Assembly (NCBI GenBank): GCA_928212115.1
Contig: CAKMRJ010005745.1
Location: 93,649,388 to 93,713,387 of the forward strand
Origin: Lactuca virosa
Taxonomy: Eukaryota; Streptophyta; Magnoliopsida; Asterales; Asteraceae
Reading direction: 5' to 3'
DNA: 64,000 bases
Shown here: one piece after another, positions 44,690-56,489 of the stretch
How positions within the stretch are numbered: the first letter of the stretch is position 1
How the letters are laid out: every line of letters starts with the position of its first letter
Position numbers and translations under genes: made by a program
The notes under the pieces: generated by a model
Database searches by the model: none
Told to the model about the DNA's origin: nothing
The model's input: only the letters and a program-made list of their open reading frames with translations

Positions 44690-45961
44690 ATTATCTCCCC
44701 CTTAGGATGATTACGTCCCGAAATCATCAATAAAATAGGGTTGTATAATGACTCCCTACGTTATCTCTTCATCCTAGGTAGTACTCGTAACTTCTATGTT
44801 TTTTTCGAATGCGTATTTAACTCCTAATCTTCTTGACTGTAAGCAGTGCTTGATCTTGCACCCGTTCTCTATGTCTTGTTAGACTTTCAATCATGACCTT
44901 CATGTGTCAACCTCACTCTTTATCCGAGACTCCTTCTCCTTCTTAACAAACTTAAGTTAATTTTATTTGATTTCCACGATAGACTGATGGGTCGTGTTGT
45001 AATGACCTCTCATCGTATGATGCAACGCTTAGACTCAGGTCTCTTAGACTCAGGTCTCTTAGAGTCAAATGGTAACGACATACACGAACAAAACGGAATC
45101 AATTACTAGCTTCTTGGTAACCTTGTGACTTTCCCTGATCCAAGTGGGAGTCATGTGCTTCCGGTAGTATAGGCCTCTACTACCTTTCACACCTACTCAT
45201 ATTTGTCCCAAGTATTTTCTCGCAGTTCTCCAAGTCAATATCACAAAAACAATTTTAACACATACAAATGTGTCCAAACAATCGTAAAATTTTCCCTAGA
45301 CTCTACTAGGACTTCTTCCATACGTATCTTCAATCATCAATTCTGCTTCAACTCGGTTGGTGATGGAAATGTCAGACGATGGGATAACTTCATGGATTAT
45401 ACAAAAAAATCTTTCTTTCTGCTAATCGAAAGTATACTTCTCCCGTACTAGACGTATTATTCCTTAGACGCGTTCTAAAGGCAATATATCACTCTTAAAA
45501 TATATTCCGATAGGTATCATTCAATATCGTAAGCCTTCTCATTTCCTCCATTTGCTCAGTCTGGTATGAGTCCTTATCATCACATTCTATACACCAAAGC
45601 AGGCGTTCGGTGTAATGAGATAAGAATATAGATAGAGGATATTTAGACGTGTAATCCTCCTTATTACCCCGGAAAGTTACATGCCATTTCTATTACTGTT
45701 TAGAAATCTGAACACATAAAATATCCAGATCCGGTCGGCAACAAACCATAGATCCGATCATATAATGCATATCATAAATCATTTAACACATAAAAGCATG
45801 TTAGGCATTTTCCCTAAATAAGCTAGTGCTTGTGTCTATTCAGGTGTATTACCTAAAATATATTAGACACACTCCTCACGATCATTTGTAAGCTTTCTAA
45901 GTTTAAGTCTAGAAATAAATCCTTATTCCTAGTTCGCTTAAACTAATGCTCTGATACCAAC
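44690..45961 (-). other. internal region of non-autonomous element
   Basis: 1272 bp between the LTRs with no Gag or Pol motif on either strand. The longest open frame (82 codons at 45203-45451) shows no known motif. It presumably contains only packaging and priming signals. Confidence 0.8.
45948..45959 (-). other. primer-binding site of non-autonomous element
   Basis: GCTCTGATACCA on the plus strand is TGGTATCAGAGC on the minus strand, a perfect complement to the initiator tRNA-Met 3' end. It is two bases from the right LTR. Confidence 0.92.
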
Positions 45962-47927
45962 TGTGACATCCCCATTTTCACGGCCAGAAAAGACCGATTT
46001 TAGATATGCTTTATAAAAATCAGAGTACCCTTTTAATAAAAATGTTGCAGAATTTGTTCCCAGAAAAACATGATAAATACGTTATCAAATCATTTCCGAA
46101 GAAATGTATTTTATTCATTTTAAAACATTTGGGATGTTATCGTCAATACAGAAACATAAGCATAAACAAAACTTACATTCATTATCGCTAGTGATTTATA
46201 TCCCCTTAATCTCTCAGTGTAATGTGACTTCATATCGACACCTGTGATACCAATAAGCTTGAGTGGGTCAGGTTGGGAAACCTGGTGAGTACATAGGGTT
46301 TTCAACCCACAATAACATAATTTTTATGTTTAATCATCAAACAATTAACCCAATTACCCATCCCCATTATCTTCTTTACTCTTAAGGATTTACCCTAAGA
46401 ATTAGCTATTCCTCGTTCATTCTTTCCTACGGATTATCCTAAGAAATAGGCATGAAATCCATCGTTGCCAGGGTTTACTCAACAGGCACTAAATCCATAG
46501 TTGTCAGGGTTTGCTCATCAGGCACTAAATCCATAGCTGCCAGGGTTATCTCGTTTATCGACAGTATCGTTTCCGAGAATCCACTCGCAATACATGTCAA
46601 TGGGTTTTTATCTCGTTTATCGACAGAATCGTTTCCGAGAATCCACTCGCAATACATGTCAATGGGTTTTTAGAGTACAGCTGGTGAATACACAGTTCAA
46701 ATAACACCTACAAGTTGCGAGCCTGCTAGTGTTCCACTGGACTGTCTAGAATAGTCTGTGGTTGTCATCCATAATCTGCTAGATGACGGGGCCAACACTT
46801 GGGTAAAAGCCTTCTCTCATGGTTCACCTCTCACCCTTATCTCATGGTCTATATCACCTCTCATCATTTTGTTTTTTTGTCACACATCAACTATTTCATC
46901 TACCCATATTTTACCCATCACACTTTGTAGATATAAAATACAAATACAGTTTAAATCATTTAAAACATGTATTAAAATCTTTCACCCAACATAGACGGCA
47001 AGTATACAGACAATATGCACACATAGCATGTAATTTATATTAAAATACTTCATATCTATGTGTAAGATGAAAGTAACTATGCACTCACTTGTTAAGGTGG
47101 TGATTCCGAACTCAGACAGCGCTTCGCTTCTTAAAAATAATTTCCTTCGACGAAACGTAGTATTATTACCACTAGATTTTAGTCTAATATTTACCGTGAC
47201 TAATTATTAGTATTATTATTATTATTATTATATAAACGTTTAAACAATATTTTCCAACCACTATGTACAGACAGGGGCTAGACATAAAACACCAGAGGGC
47301 AGGACCATTTTGGCATATAGCACTTTTGAAATCCAACAACCCTATGCGCCCCTTTATACCAGATTTCCCGTACCGCGAGTAGTTAAAAAGATATTATTAT
47401 GACACTTATATAAGTCATAATAATAGCCCAAATATTTATTATAAGTTCATAATAACAATACTAATTTTAAATGTAAGGTATATTAAAATAGGGTAAGCAT
47501 AACTTACTTACAAGGGGGTTTTAGCTAGGAGTCGGGCTCTGCAGGGGCAAAACTTCATCGCTGAATCTTTCTAGGAAAGATTCGTGCAGCGCTTCAGTGC
47601 TCACTTTACGATACTAAAACTATAGAAAGAGAAGTCGAATCACGAGGGACCGAAATGCTCGGGGGATAAGAAGAGAAAGACTCTTGAATCAAGAGAATGA
47701 TGCAAGAAATATGAGAGCCCAAGGCCCTTATTTATAGTAATTGAATTTACAAAAACTACCCTCCATAATTAGTTAATGACATTATAGTTATCTAAACGAC
47801 TAAACACCCCTTCATAATACTATTTTAAATAGATTTAACGATATTTGTACTAAACTAATGTCGAAAGTACTCAACACTAGTCTTATAATGACCGCATCGT
47901 CGATACCTTTCTAATGATATATACATT

Positions 47928-47979
<52 letters not shown>

Positions 47980-48681
47980 TTATAATTTATTTTAATACGT
48001 AAATATGCTATTATAATTTATAATTTGTTCATACGAACTCCGTTTTTGACGCTCTTTATATCCACGCGTAGGTGGAGACGTACTCTACAACTTTCATTTA
48101 GAATCCGTCGGGTAATTTTGACTATATTTTTAAAGTTATATTTTTAACAGGCCGGGACAGGAAAAGTCCGTTAAAAATTCATAACTTCTTCATCCGACGT
48201 CCGTTTTCGTCTGTCTTTTTACCGTTGCACTACTATTAATGAGATCTTCAATTCTCATTTAGGTTGCGTTGGCCAAAAATCGATCGATCTAAAATTCGAA
48301 TTTCGGGCTGTGCACTGTTATGCCAAATCTTAGAAAAAGTCATAACTTCCTCATACGAAGTCAGATTTTGACGTTCTTTTTTTGTTTGTTCACGGTTTAA
48401 CGTATACTACAAATTTTGTTTAGATCACTAAGGCTAAAAAGTCTTCTATCATAAATTCACTATTTACGTCTCTCGGTGCCGTGCCAGTTTGACGTAAAAA
48501 TTCGACGGACCATAACTTGTTCGTTATAACTCGGATTTCGGCGTCCTTTATATGTACGGAACCCTTGTGAAATATACTATGACTTGGTTAAGATTATTCA
48601 TTCTAAATAATCTTCTATTAAAAGGTCATTTTTGACGCTTATCATATCTAAATTGACAAGCCTGAATCTACGGGCGTTACA
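45962..48681 (-). repeat. 5' LTR (by element orientation) of non-autonomous element
   Basis: TGTGACATCCCC to GGGCGTTACA on the plus strand. It matches the left LTR apart from scattered substitutions, a shorter ATT tract and a longer TA tract at 47931-47977. Confidence 0.93.
47931..47977. repeat. (TA)n microsatellite in LTR
   Basis: About 22 TA units, where the left LTR has only a short mixed TATG/TACG stretch (about 43960-43986). Confidence 0.95.
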
Positions 48682-48995
48682 AGGTCAGTGGGGTATTCCT
48701 GTCAAACTGAAGGCTCTGTATGCATGTTGCTTGTTGTTGTTATTATGATTATATGTTGTGTTGGTACTTTGACAGAACTCACTGAGCGTTGGCCTACAGC
48801 TTTGGGTTATATTTTAGGAACTTCAGAGGATCATGGATAGGTGAAGGTGTGACCGTACAAATCCTCATGTTTTGGACTTATGATTTTGGGAAACTTTAAT
48901 ATAGAACATGTTTTGAAAACAATGTTGTAAACAATTTATGATTTTGAGTTGGTTTTTAAAAGCTTAAATTTTTCATGATTTTTATGGATGTTACA
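48682..48995 (+). repeat. 3' LTR of second gypsy element, second part
   Basis: Resumes after the AGGTC duplication and ends TTTTTATGGATGTTACA at 48995. The same terminal wording ends the next LTR at 50070. Confidence 0.88.
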
Positions 48996-50070
48996 CGAGG
49001 GTACGCCCGGGGTACTCGGAGTACGCCCGACGTACTCGGAGTACGCCGTACGTTTGAGATCATCCACCACGATGATGGTCAACATGCGAGGTTTCGTGTA
49101 CGCCCAACGTACCTCCAGTGTACGCCCTGGGTACGCACCCTGAGTTTACTCGGTCGAGTTGATCGGTTGGGTTGGCTCGACTGGGTTGACTCGGTTGACT
49201 TAGTTCGTTTGACCAGTTGACTTTGACCAAGTTTGTCTTTGAGGGTATTTTGGGTATTTTGGGATTTTGATGGAAATTGGTCATTTGGTGGGAGTAGGTG
49301 TCGGTTAGAGCACTGAGATTCAGAGTCAAGACCTCAACAACTTCTGTTCAGTTTGTGAGGTAAGTTTTCCTCACTATACTTGCGGGTCAAAGGCACCAAG
49401 GCCGGCCCATTGGATTAGATATATTATTATGTGATAATATGTTATTGTGCTATAGTGATATGTTAGATCAATATACTGGTATATAGGATGATGTTATGCT
49501 TGGTGATCTGTACGATCTGTCTGTTTATCTGTTGACTGGTTATATGTATGTTTATTTGTTATGTATATGTCGACATGTGGTGTGTTGTTGGGTTGAGGTG
49601 GACCAATGTAGTCTGAAGGCCAAGAGACCTAGGGTGTCCCAGATAGACTGCATGCATAAGGGGCATACCAGTCAGGCCGAAGGCTCGGACGATCCAGATA
49701 GTCTGTAGGCCCGGTCAGGCATTCCAGTCATGTTGAAGGTTCTATGAGCGATCTAGATAGTCTGTAGGCCCAGTGAGGTGTTCCAGTCAGGCTGAAGGCT
49801 CTATATGCATGTTGTCTGTATTATTCTTATGTTATGTGTTGGTACTTTGGGGGATCTCACTAAGCGTTGGCTTATAGTTTTGGGTTATGTTTCAGCTACT
49901 TCGGATGATCGCGGGAAGGTGAAGACGTAACCATACACATCCTTATGTTTTAACTTATGATTTTCGAAGACTGATCTTGAACTTGATTTGAAAACAATGA
50001 TTGTAAACAATTTGTGAATTTGGTTGGTTTTAAAAAGTTTAAATTTATAACGATTTTTATGGATGTTACA
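48996..50070 (+). repeat. truncated LTR of a related gypsy element, fused to the previous LTR
   Basis: Starts CGAGGGTACGCCC, which corresponds to position 41242 inside the neighbouring LTR, so about 820 bases of its start are missing. It then follows the LTR order (GACCAAGTTTG, GAGGGTATTTTGGGTATTTT, TTCAGTTTGTGAGGT) and ends GGATGTTACA. It is followed by a primer-binding site, so it is a 5' LTR. Short GTACGCC/CGGAGTAC palindromes are dense at 48997-49035. Confidence 0.85.
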
Positions 50071-50072
50071 AG

Positions 50073-50086
50073 TTGGTATCAGAGCC
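50073..50086 (+). other. primer-binding site of second gypsy family
   Basis: TTGGTATCAGAGCC, two bases after the LTR, matches the initiator tRNA-Met complement perfectly. Confidence 0.93.
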
Positions 50087-50863
50087 TTGGTTTGAGTGAA
50101 TTGGAGGAATACTAGTGTGAATCCAGTCTCAAACTAAGAAAAAATATTTTAAAAATGATTTTCAAAGTGTTTTCAAAATAATCAAATACGATGTGATGTG
50201 TACGATCAGTTGGAGCCAGTAAGTAGACCCCAAATTACCACACTATTATTTGATATTGTGTTATGTTAGAACAACATGCTAGTTATAGGCTAGGGATCTT
50301 CAAGAATTGCATGATAGAATTGCCTCATTATATGATGCCTGATAGCCTAGGGTTCTTCCTTATATGAAATTAACATCATTATTGTAGTTGCTTAGTGTAT
50401 GCATCATAGTTATAAATAACTAGGATTCTATAGCCTGAGAATGTTTGGTTTTGCCTTATTTCCTGTTCTTGTTTGATGAAGGGCTTAGAGTAGGATCATA
50501 TATTCGACTGTCTATAGGGTCCAATGTTATGGATGATTAGCATACACAAGTGATGCAGGGTTGTAGGAAGTTTCATGGATGAGCTGTGTGGGGTTAGCCG
50601 GAAAGTCACGTGATGCTTAACCTTCCTCTAGGGAGTGAGGATTGAGTGTATGTGTTTTCTAGTGTTTATTGTTAGGGTTGTTGTGATGATCCTTGAGACA
50701 AATATGGGTAGGTGTGGAAGGTAGTATGGGCTCGTACTATTGAAAGCACATGACTCGTACACGTAACAGGTAAGTCACAACCCCTATGGCTTTGTTGGAG
50801 TTGGTTCCTCTGATATGATATGTGTATTATCTGATATATCCCTGGTTTATTTTCAGTATGGTG
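50087..50863 (+). other. untranslated leader of the second gypsy family
   Basis: About 780 bases between the primer-binding site and gag with no long ORF. No sign of the acidic extra ORF found in the first gypsy element. Confidence 0.6.
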
Positions 50864-51640
50864 ATGACGCAATGTTTCGAGGCAGGATCCGAATTAGGAT
50901 CAGGGACGGGTACCCAGAGTAGGCCAGCTGTGTCTAAGGGCAGGATTAGGGAGATCCTTCAGGAGGAGGTTGTTGCTCACTTTCGAGCATAGTTTCCAGA
51001 GATGTTTGGATCTATTAAGACGGCCATGGTGGAGTATTTTGATGAGCGTTATGCTGCTTTATTTGAGGTTGTTGCTGCTGCAGCCACCGTTGCTGTTGTG
51101 ACTGCATGGATTGTTGTTAGGAGAGCCTTTCAGTATCAGGACTTCGACAATACGAAGCTCCCGACTTTTGATGGAGTTCAGGATCTGATTATAGCCATGA
51201 GGTGGATGTCTAACATCAAGGGATGTTTCTTCACTTGCTCTTGCCCAGCTCAACATAGGGTCAAGTGGGCTCTAAACCTTTTGCGGTCCGGAGTGAAGTA
51301 TTGGTGGAAACTTGTTAATAGCTCGTATTCTTCTGAGCAGAGAGCTGTTGTAACTTGGGAGCATTTCTCAGAGATGTTGCGTTCTATATATGTGCCACTG
51401 GTGGAGCGTGAGAGGTTGTCCCAAGAGTACTTGGATTTGAGGCAGGGGACTGAGTCGGTGACGGAGATCACCAAGATGTTCACAGAGAGGGCCACGTTTT
51501 GTCCTGAGTTTGGTGCTTCTGAGCAAGCTCAGATGGCCCGTTACTTGAGCATGCTCAAGACCGATATCAGGTAGTTTGGATCCACTCAATTTTATGGTTC
51601 TTTTTTGGAGTTGTAGGAGGTGGTGGTTGTCGTGGCAAAC
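50864..51640 (+). pseudogene. gag: gypsy Gag capsid domain, truncated
   Basis: ATG at 50864 gives MTQCFEAGSELGSG, then a stop near 50990, and the same frame continues from 51002. The Gag capsid core is clear: LPTFDGVQDLIIAMRWMSNI, HRVKWALNLLRSGVKYWWKL and YVPLVERERLSQEYLDLRQG. MFTERATFCPEFGASEQAQM also appears, ahead of a stop at 51572. Coding resemblance ends near 51630 where an LTR-like sequence begins. Nucleocapsid and all of pol are missing, so this is the 5' end of an element cut off by a later event. Confidence 0.88.
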
Positions 51641-53183
51641 AAAATTAATAACCCTAAATATTTCACACTATAATAGTGTATAGAGGTAAAGCGGTCGAAT
51701 CCATGGAGATTGGTTCAATTTTATAACCCTATGAAAATCTCTTTGTAAAAAATACTTGTAAATTGACAATAAAAGTAAAAATGGGAGTTTTGATCTTTTG
51801 ATATACTTGAAATAAACTAGAATTAAACTAAGATTTACATAGACAATTTCAACAAAAACAATGGTTTGATGTAAAATCAATAAGAGAAAGATGGTTGACT
51901 TAATATTTCCTCACTTGAACATTTGATGAACATATCATTAGAATCCAATGGTGCAATACTTGTTTTAACTTTTTAATTTGGCTATAGTAATCCAAGAAGC
52001 ATGAGATTACCTAGACTTTTCTTAGTTGTTAAAATGGTTAGAGAAGCTCATAACAATTTCCTTAGTCAAATGACAATTTCCATTAAGCATGTAATTAGTG
52101 AAAGTCAACTAGCATTAAGTACCAAAAAGTCACCAAATCCAAGAGGAGTCAAATGCTTCCACTTCCATGTTAGAGAAAAAATAAATTATGATTGTGTGAA
52201 GTACAACCAACACAAGAATCACTTGTTGCTTGCTAATTTGAGGATCCTTTACTTAATCAATAAATTAGCCAACTAATCACTACAAATACATTTAAACTCA
52301 CGAATAAAAACATAAAAGTAGTGATAAGATGTTAAAACACAAAACATTCTCATAAAGATTTAAGAACAAGTTCATGGAGTCTTCAACATTCAACGCACAT
52401 TCAAAGTGATATCACCAAAGTCAAAGAAATGTAGTCTAGCCTAACATGGCTAAACTCAAGAAAACAAGTAAGGATAGATTGTACCAAACATTTAGCAGGA
52501 ATCAAGAACAAAAAGATGAAGTTCGTGAGGTGTTCTTGGTCTTCAAAATGCTCCAAAATGTCTAGAGAAATGATAAATTTTCGAATGTACAAGTGTATGC
52601 AAAAGATACACACCAACCTTCCACAAATATCCTTCCAATTGAAATTCTGAAATTACCCCTATAGTATCGTGCACGGCCGCACAGCCGTGCGCGAGTGGTA
52701 TCAGATTGTGGCTTCTTTGAGTTTTGGGCCTCCACATCTTAGTCCATCGGCCCAGTTCGAGTCCGATTAGGTTCTAGCCCATTTTTCTGCAAGTGCTCTT
52801 GATTTTAAGCCCAATTTGGCTTCTCTAAATGATCTGTAGCTCATGTAATCGCCCGATCAGTAATATGCGCACGCTCGAATATTCGCATGTATCTTGTAAA
52901 TTTAAAGTTTATTTCCTCCAAGCCTTCAATTAATCAGCAAGGCCACTCCATACATCAACTCCATTAGCTATCAAGCCCAAAATTCGTGTCGTCCTCCAAG
53001 TCCAATTGCATCCCAAAGATCCTGCCCCGCTAGTCTCCTTAAAATCTGTAATTATGCTCACGAAACTAGAAAGTACCCGAAATAGTCATAAAATAACAAA
53101 AAGGAAAATATGCATGGAAATTAACTAAATTGTGAATGAAATATACTAAAATAAACTATAAAAAGCAGTAAATAAAATGAAAC
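51633..53183 (-). repeat. putative LTR of another gypsy-like element (minus orientation)
   Basis: Plus-strand ends TGGCAAACAAAATTAATAACC and GAAACTATCA. The right end is followed by AATCACCCCAGCTTAAACC, the complement of a polypurine-like TTAAGCTGGGGTGATT. That suggests a minus-strand element entering the gag gene at 51632. A GCACGGC/GCCGTGC hairpin lies at 52671-52690. No target duplication or second LTR was found. Confidence 0.35.
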
Positions 53184-54491
53184 TATCAAATCACCCCAGC
53201 TTAAACCTTAATTGTCCTCAAGTAAGACAAGATTAAAATGAACTTGGGATAAACTATCCTAAGAAAAATAAAAAGAATGGATAGAACCAGAGAACCTGAG
53301 AACAGTAAGTCAACATGGTCAGAATTGATCTTGCTATTGTCTTACAAAATTTTCATCCGATGATAATGGAACCATAAAACACAGCCATGACAACTCCTCT
53401 AGGTGAGTAAGGAGGGATGGTCAGTTGCAGCCCCAATGCAACATGCATACAATGAAGAACATTTGTAGTAGAGAAAGCATATGGATGGGATCATGTGGAG
53501 CTCTACTTTTAAGTGTACACTCTTATAAAAAAAGTTGCATGATCTCACGTCTAACGGCTGCTCTCATGTGTGATTGAGTTTCATCGCTTTGGCACCGTTG
53601 TAGGAATCAATTCACTTAGTGTTGCCCGAACGTCCCGTAGTATCCGACTCAACAGACTCCATAACATCACCAATTTGTGAAAAAAAACAACTCGATCTAT
53701 ATACAATAAAACAAACCTATATAAATGAATATCGAACGCCAGGTGAGAAAAATTGTAGGAAAATTTGTCAATAATTGAACCGATCACCCATTTAAGATAA
53801 CCGCATCTTGGAATTTGCTTGCTTGAGCTTCTCATTTTTTTGAAGATTAAGAAGATACATGAAGGTAATGCACAAACATATCGAATTTTTTTATCAAGAA
53901 AACCTTTTGACTCGAAATTTGGTTCCCAAAAGTATGTAAGTGGAACCGAAAGATAATAATAATCTGAATGGTCTAAATTGTGAAAATTTCCATGTTTGTA
54001 GCATAGAGATGTAGGCTCCTTTTCAAACTTGTGATTTTCCAAGTATAATGAAAATTTCCAAATGTGGGCTAAAAGACTCTAAAAAATCCCAAGGAAATTG
54101 CAAAAAAAATATGATGATGTAAAGAGACCGGATATGAATTCTACTCGGGGACAAGAACCAGTGCTTCATCCTAACGATTCAAACATGATCAAGTGTGATC
54201 CTCTCAGTGGTATGGACCGCAGGCTAAAACCATCCATTTCTATAGTATATCCTACAATTTTTAGTATTGCATGCATAATTCTTCATGAAAACTACATGGC
54301 TATGATCACTTACCCCTTTAAGCTCCAACAGTTGATCCCAAGTACGAAGTCCCAAACTGCGGCCTAATGGTCCCGGTTCAATGCGTGAGATAGCAACAAG
54401 ATCCTGGACCAATAATTTTACAATAACTATGAACATGTTCCATGGCATCCAAGAGGTTGAGAATAAACAGACAACAAAAATGCATGAATGC
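53184..54491 (-). other. probable 3' non-coding interior of the minus-strand element
   Basis: Wording such as 'ttaattgtcctcaagtaagac' beside the polypurine complement is typical of the 3' untranslated interior of large plant gypsy elements. One minus-strand ORF of 153 codons lies within it. The block is cut by the copia LTR at 54492. Confidence 0.35.
53581..54042 (-). CDS. hypothetical ORF, 153 codons, unrecognised
   Basis: Begins MENHKFEKEPTSLCYKHG and ends TLSELIPTTVPKR. It is rich in aromatic residues, with a moderately hydrophobic stretch near residues 105-135 (LYRFVLLYIDRVVFFHKLVM). It has no motif I recognise. It is sense relative to the putative minus-strand element and would fall between pol and the 3' LTR, where some plant gypsy elements carry an env-like ORF. 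It could equally be chance or decayed sequence. Confidence 0.2.
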   Translation of the reverse strand: MENHKFEKEPTSLCYKHGNFHNLDHSDYYYLSVPLTYFWEPNFESKGFLDKKIRYVCALPSCIFLIFKKMRSSSKQIPRCGYLKWVIGSIIDKFSYNFSHLAFDIHLYRFVLLYIDRVVFFHKLVMLWSLLSRILRDVRATLSELIPTTVPKR

Positions 54492-54857
54492 TGTTAGGAC
54501 CTATTTTGTTGGTTTGTGCTAGGCATATATATTTGGTAGGCTTTGTTATTGTCTATTAGGGCTTATTTGGTGTTTTCGGTTGGTTGGATCGAAATCAGCC
54601 TTGATTTCGGTCCCTTGGTGTTTTCGATTGTGAGTTTGCTTGTTCATTTGTGTACCCTATAAAAGGAGTCTAACATGACCGGTTAGAGGTTAGCAGTTTC
54701 CGGTCATAGCCTTGTGATAGGATCCTTTGTACCAGACGATTTCGGTGATATAATCGTGTGCATGTCGATTGATTTCGCTTCTTCTTCTTTTTCTTGATTC
54801 ATTCTGTTTTGATTGATATTGTTTGATCACTAGTTGGTTCAAAGTTTGGGACTTACA
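54492..54857 (+). repeat. 5' LTR of SIRE-like copia element
   Basis: 366 bp, TGTTAGGACCTATTTTG to GTTTGGGACTTACA, followed by a primer-binding site. It contains TATAAAAG at 54658-54665, giving a transcript start late in the LTR. Confidence 0.85.
54658..54665 (+). promoter_or_regulatory. TATA box of SIRE-like LTR
   Basis: CCCTATAAAAGGAG context, about 165 bases into a 366-bp LTR. A consensus plant TATA box. Confidence 0.65.
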
Positions 54858-54858
54858 A

Positions 54859-54872
54859 TTGGTATCAGTGCC
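54859..54872 (+). other. primer-binding site of SIRE-like element
   Basis: TTGGTATCAGTGCC just after the LTR. It matches the initiator tRNA-Met complement with one mismatch. Confidence 0.88.
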
Positions 54873-55281
54873 AATCTAGTGTCAAACCATGTTCAAGAAG
54901 CTTGAATTCGGCTGTTTCTATTGATTTAAATCCTTGGATCGAAAACTGTTTCGGGTTTATTGTTTGAAATTGTTCACTGTTGTTGTTGTTGTGTTCTTGG
55001 TGTTATTCGAGAATTCAAAGAAAGGAATCAAATTTGTTTGCAATTGTTATTACTAGGTATTTTCGGTTGGAGATTCTGGTGGTATTTTCGGTGGAGCGTA
55101 TCTAGTTTTTGGCAGAAATCATGTTTTCGGCCGAAAACTACTATTTTCGGCAGAAATCTGGTGTTTTTGGTAGAAATCACATTTTCGGTCAAACTAATTT
55201 GTTGACTTGTTGAGTTTTCGGTGTGACACTCTTTTATTTTTTGACATTTTGCTCTTAATCAATTAAAATTAAAACAAAAAA

Positions 55282-56489
55282 ATGGAACCTCAACACAGTG
55301 CAATTCATCAAGAACTGGATTCAATCATGGGAACCACTACGAGAATTCCGTGTCTCTTATCAGCTGATGGGTTTCCAGAATGGAGGTACAAGATTGAAAA
55401 GTACATTAAGATGAAAAACTTTAAGATATGGAGAAGCATTCTTAGAGGTCCAGTTAAAATTACCACAACACTGGAAAATGGTACAGTTGTTGACAAAGAA
55501 GTGGAGAACTACACAGATGATGACTTTGAGAAGATTGAGGAAGAAGAAAATGCACTTGCAACCTTGACTATGGCATTGTCTCCTGACATCGCTCAAGGAT
55601 TCTCAGAATATGATTCTGCTAAGGTTCTTTGGGAATCCTTGATAGAAGTCTATGAGGGAAATGATGATATGAAATAGAGCAGGCAGGATATGCTCCGTCA
55701 AAAGTTCAATATGTTCAACCATGTTCTTGGGGAATCTCTTGAAGCTCAACTCCAATGATTCATCACACTCACTACTCAAATGAGTACTGCAAGAATCTCA
55801 GTGACTCCCTCTGAGAGAAACAAGAAGCTGTTAAACTCTCTTCCAGAATCATGGGACATGAATGTTTCTGTCATTAAGAAAACCAAGGATCTTAACAGGC
55901 TTTCTCTTGCTGAGACTATGGCTATCATCAAGGCTTGCAATTTGGATGATAAGCAACATGATATAAATCACGTGAAATCCTACTCTACAGCAAATATGGG
56001 AATCTTGTCCAACAATGCCTTTTCATAATTCAATGTTCCACAAACTCATGCTATTCCTCCCTCTATGCCTTATCAACACCCAACCCCCTCAAAAGCTCCT
56101 GCCACGACCTATCAACATTCAACGTCTTCAAAAGCTCCTGCCTCAACCTCAATTCCCAAGGAAGCTGAAGAACATTTGGCTCCAGCTTCTGGTCTTGTGA
56201 ACTGTTACAATGCTTTCTTAGCTGGAGATTTACCTCCTCAAATCTCATACGCAGATCTTGATCAAATTCATCTAGAAGATGCGGAAGAGATAGATATTAC
56301 CTGGCAAATTGCAATGATTGTGTTTAGGGCTAAGCAATTTGCTAAGAAGACTGGAAAGAACAACTGGGGTATGAATGGAGACAAGAAGGTAGTGTTCAAC
56401 AAAGGCAAGCTGAGGTGTTTCAATTGTCACGAGCCAGGTCATTTTGCTCGTGATTGCCCAAAGCCAGACAGAAGAGAGAACCATGATAG
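55282..56489 (+). pseudogene. gag: SIRE-like Gag, first part with zinc knuckle
   Basis: Starts MEPQHSAIHQELDSIMG and shows a copia Gag (UBN2-like) domain: FPEWRYKIEKYIKMKNFKIW, ALATLTMALSPDIAQGFSEY and AKVLWESLIEVYEGNDDMK. It continues after stops at 55675, 55756 and 56026 with LLNSLPESWDMNVSVIKKTK. A Pro/Thr/Ala linker of short repeats (SKAPATTYQHSTSSKAPAST) leads to VFRAKQFAKKTGKNNWGMNG and a CCHC knuckle CFNCHEPGHFARDC (56415-56460). The reading is interrupted at 56490 by a solo LTR. Confidence 0.88.

Larger units (their letters stand above)
41953..48681 (-). mobile_element. non-autonomous LTR retrotransposon (giant LTRs, tiny interior)
   Basis: 6729 bp with perfect AGGTC duplications at both edges. 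It has two near-identical LTRs (2737 and 2720 bp) around a 1272-bp interior without coding capacity. The orientation is minus: a primer-binding site (complement TGGTATCAGAGC) lies next to the right LTR at 45948-45959, and a polypurine tract (complement) next to the left LTR at 44691-44705. It must rely on proteins from another element. An older copy is at 33885-37160. Confidence 0.92.

Noticed and set aside
50073..50086. tRNA-like TGGTATCAGAGCC words (also 18513, 11587, 54859 and reversed at 45948)
   Set aside because: They are primer-binding sites next to LTR ends; no cloverleaf can be formed from the surrounding sequence.
53581..54042. Assigning the 153-codon ORF as an envelope protein
   Set aside because: Position alone is suggestive; there is no signal peptide, no clear membrane anchor and no homology that I can name.
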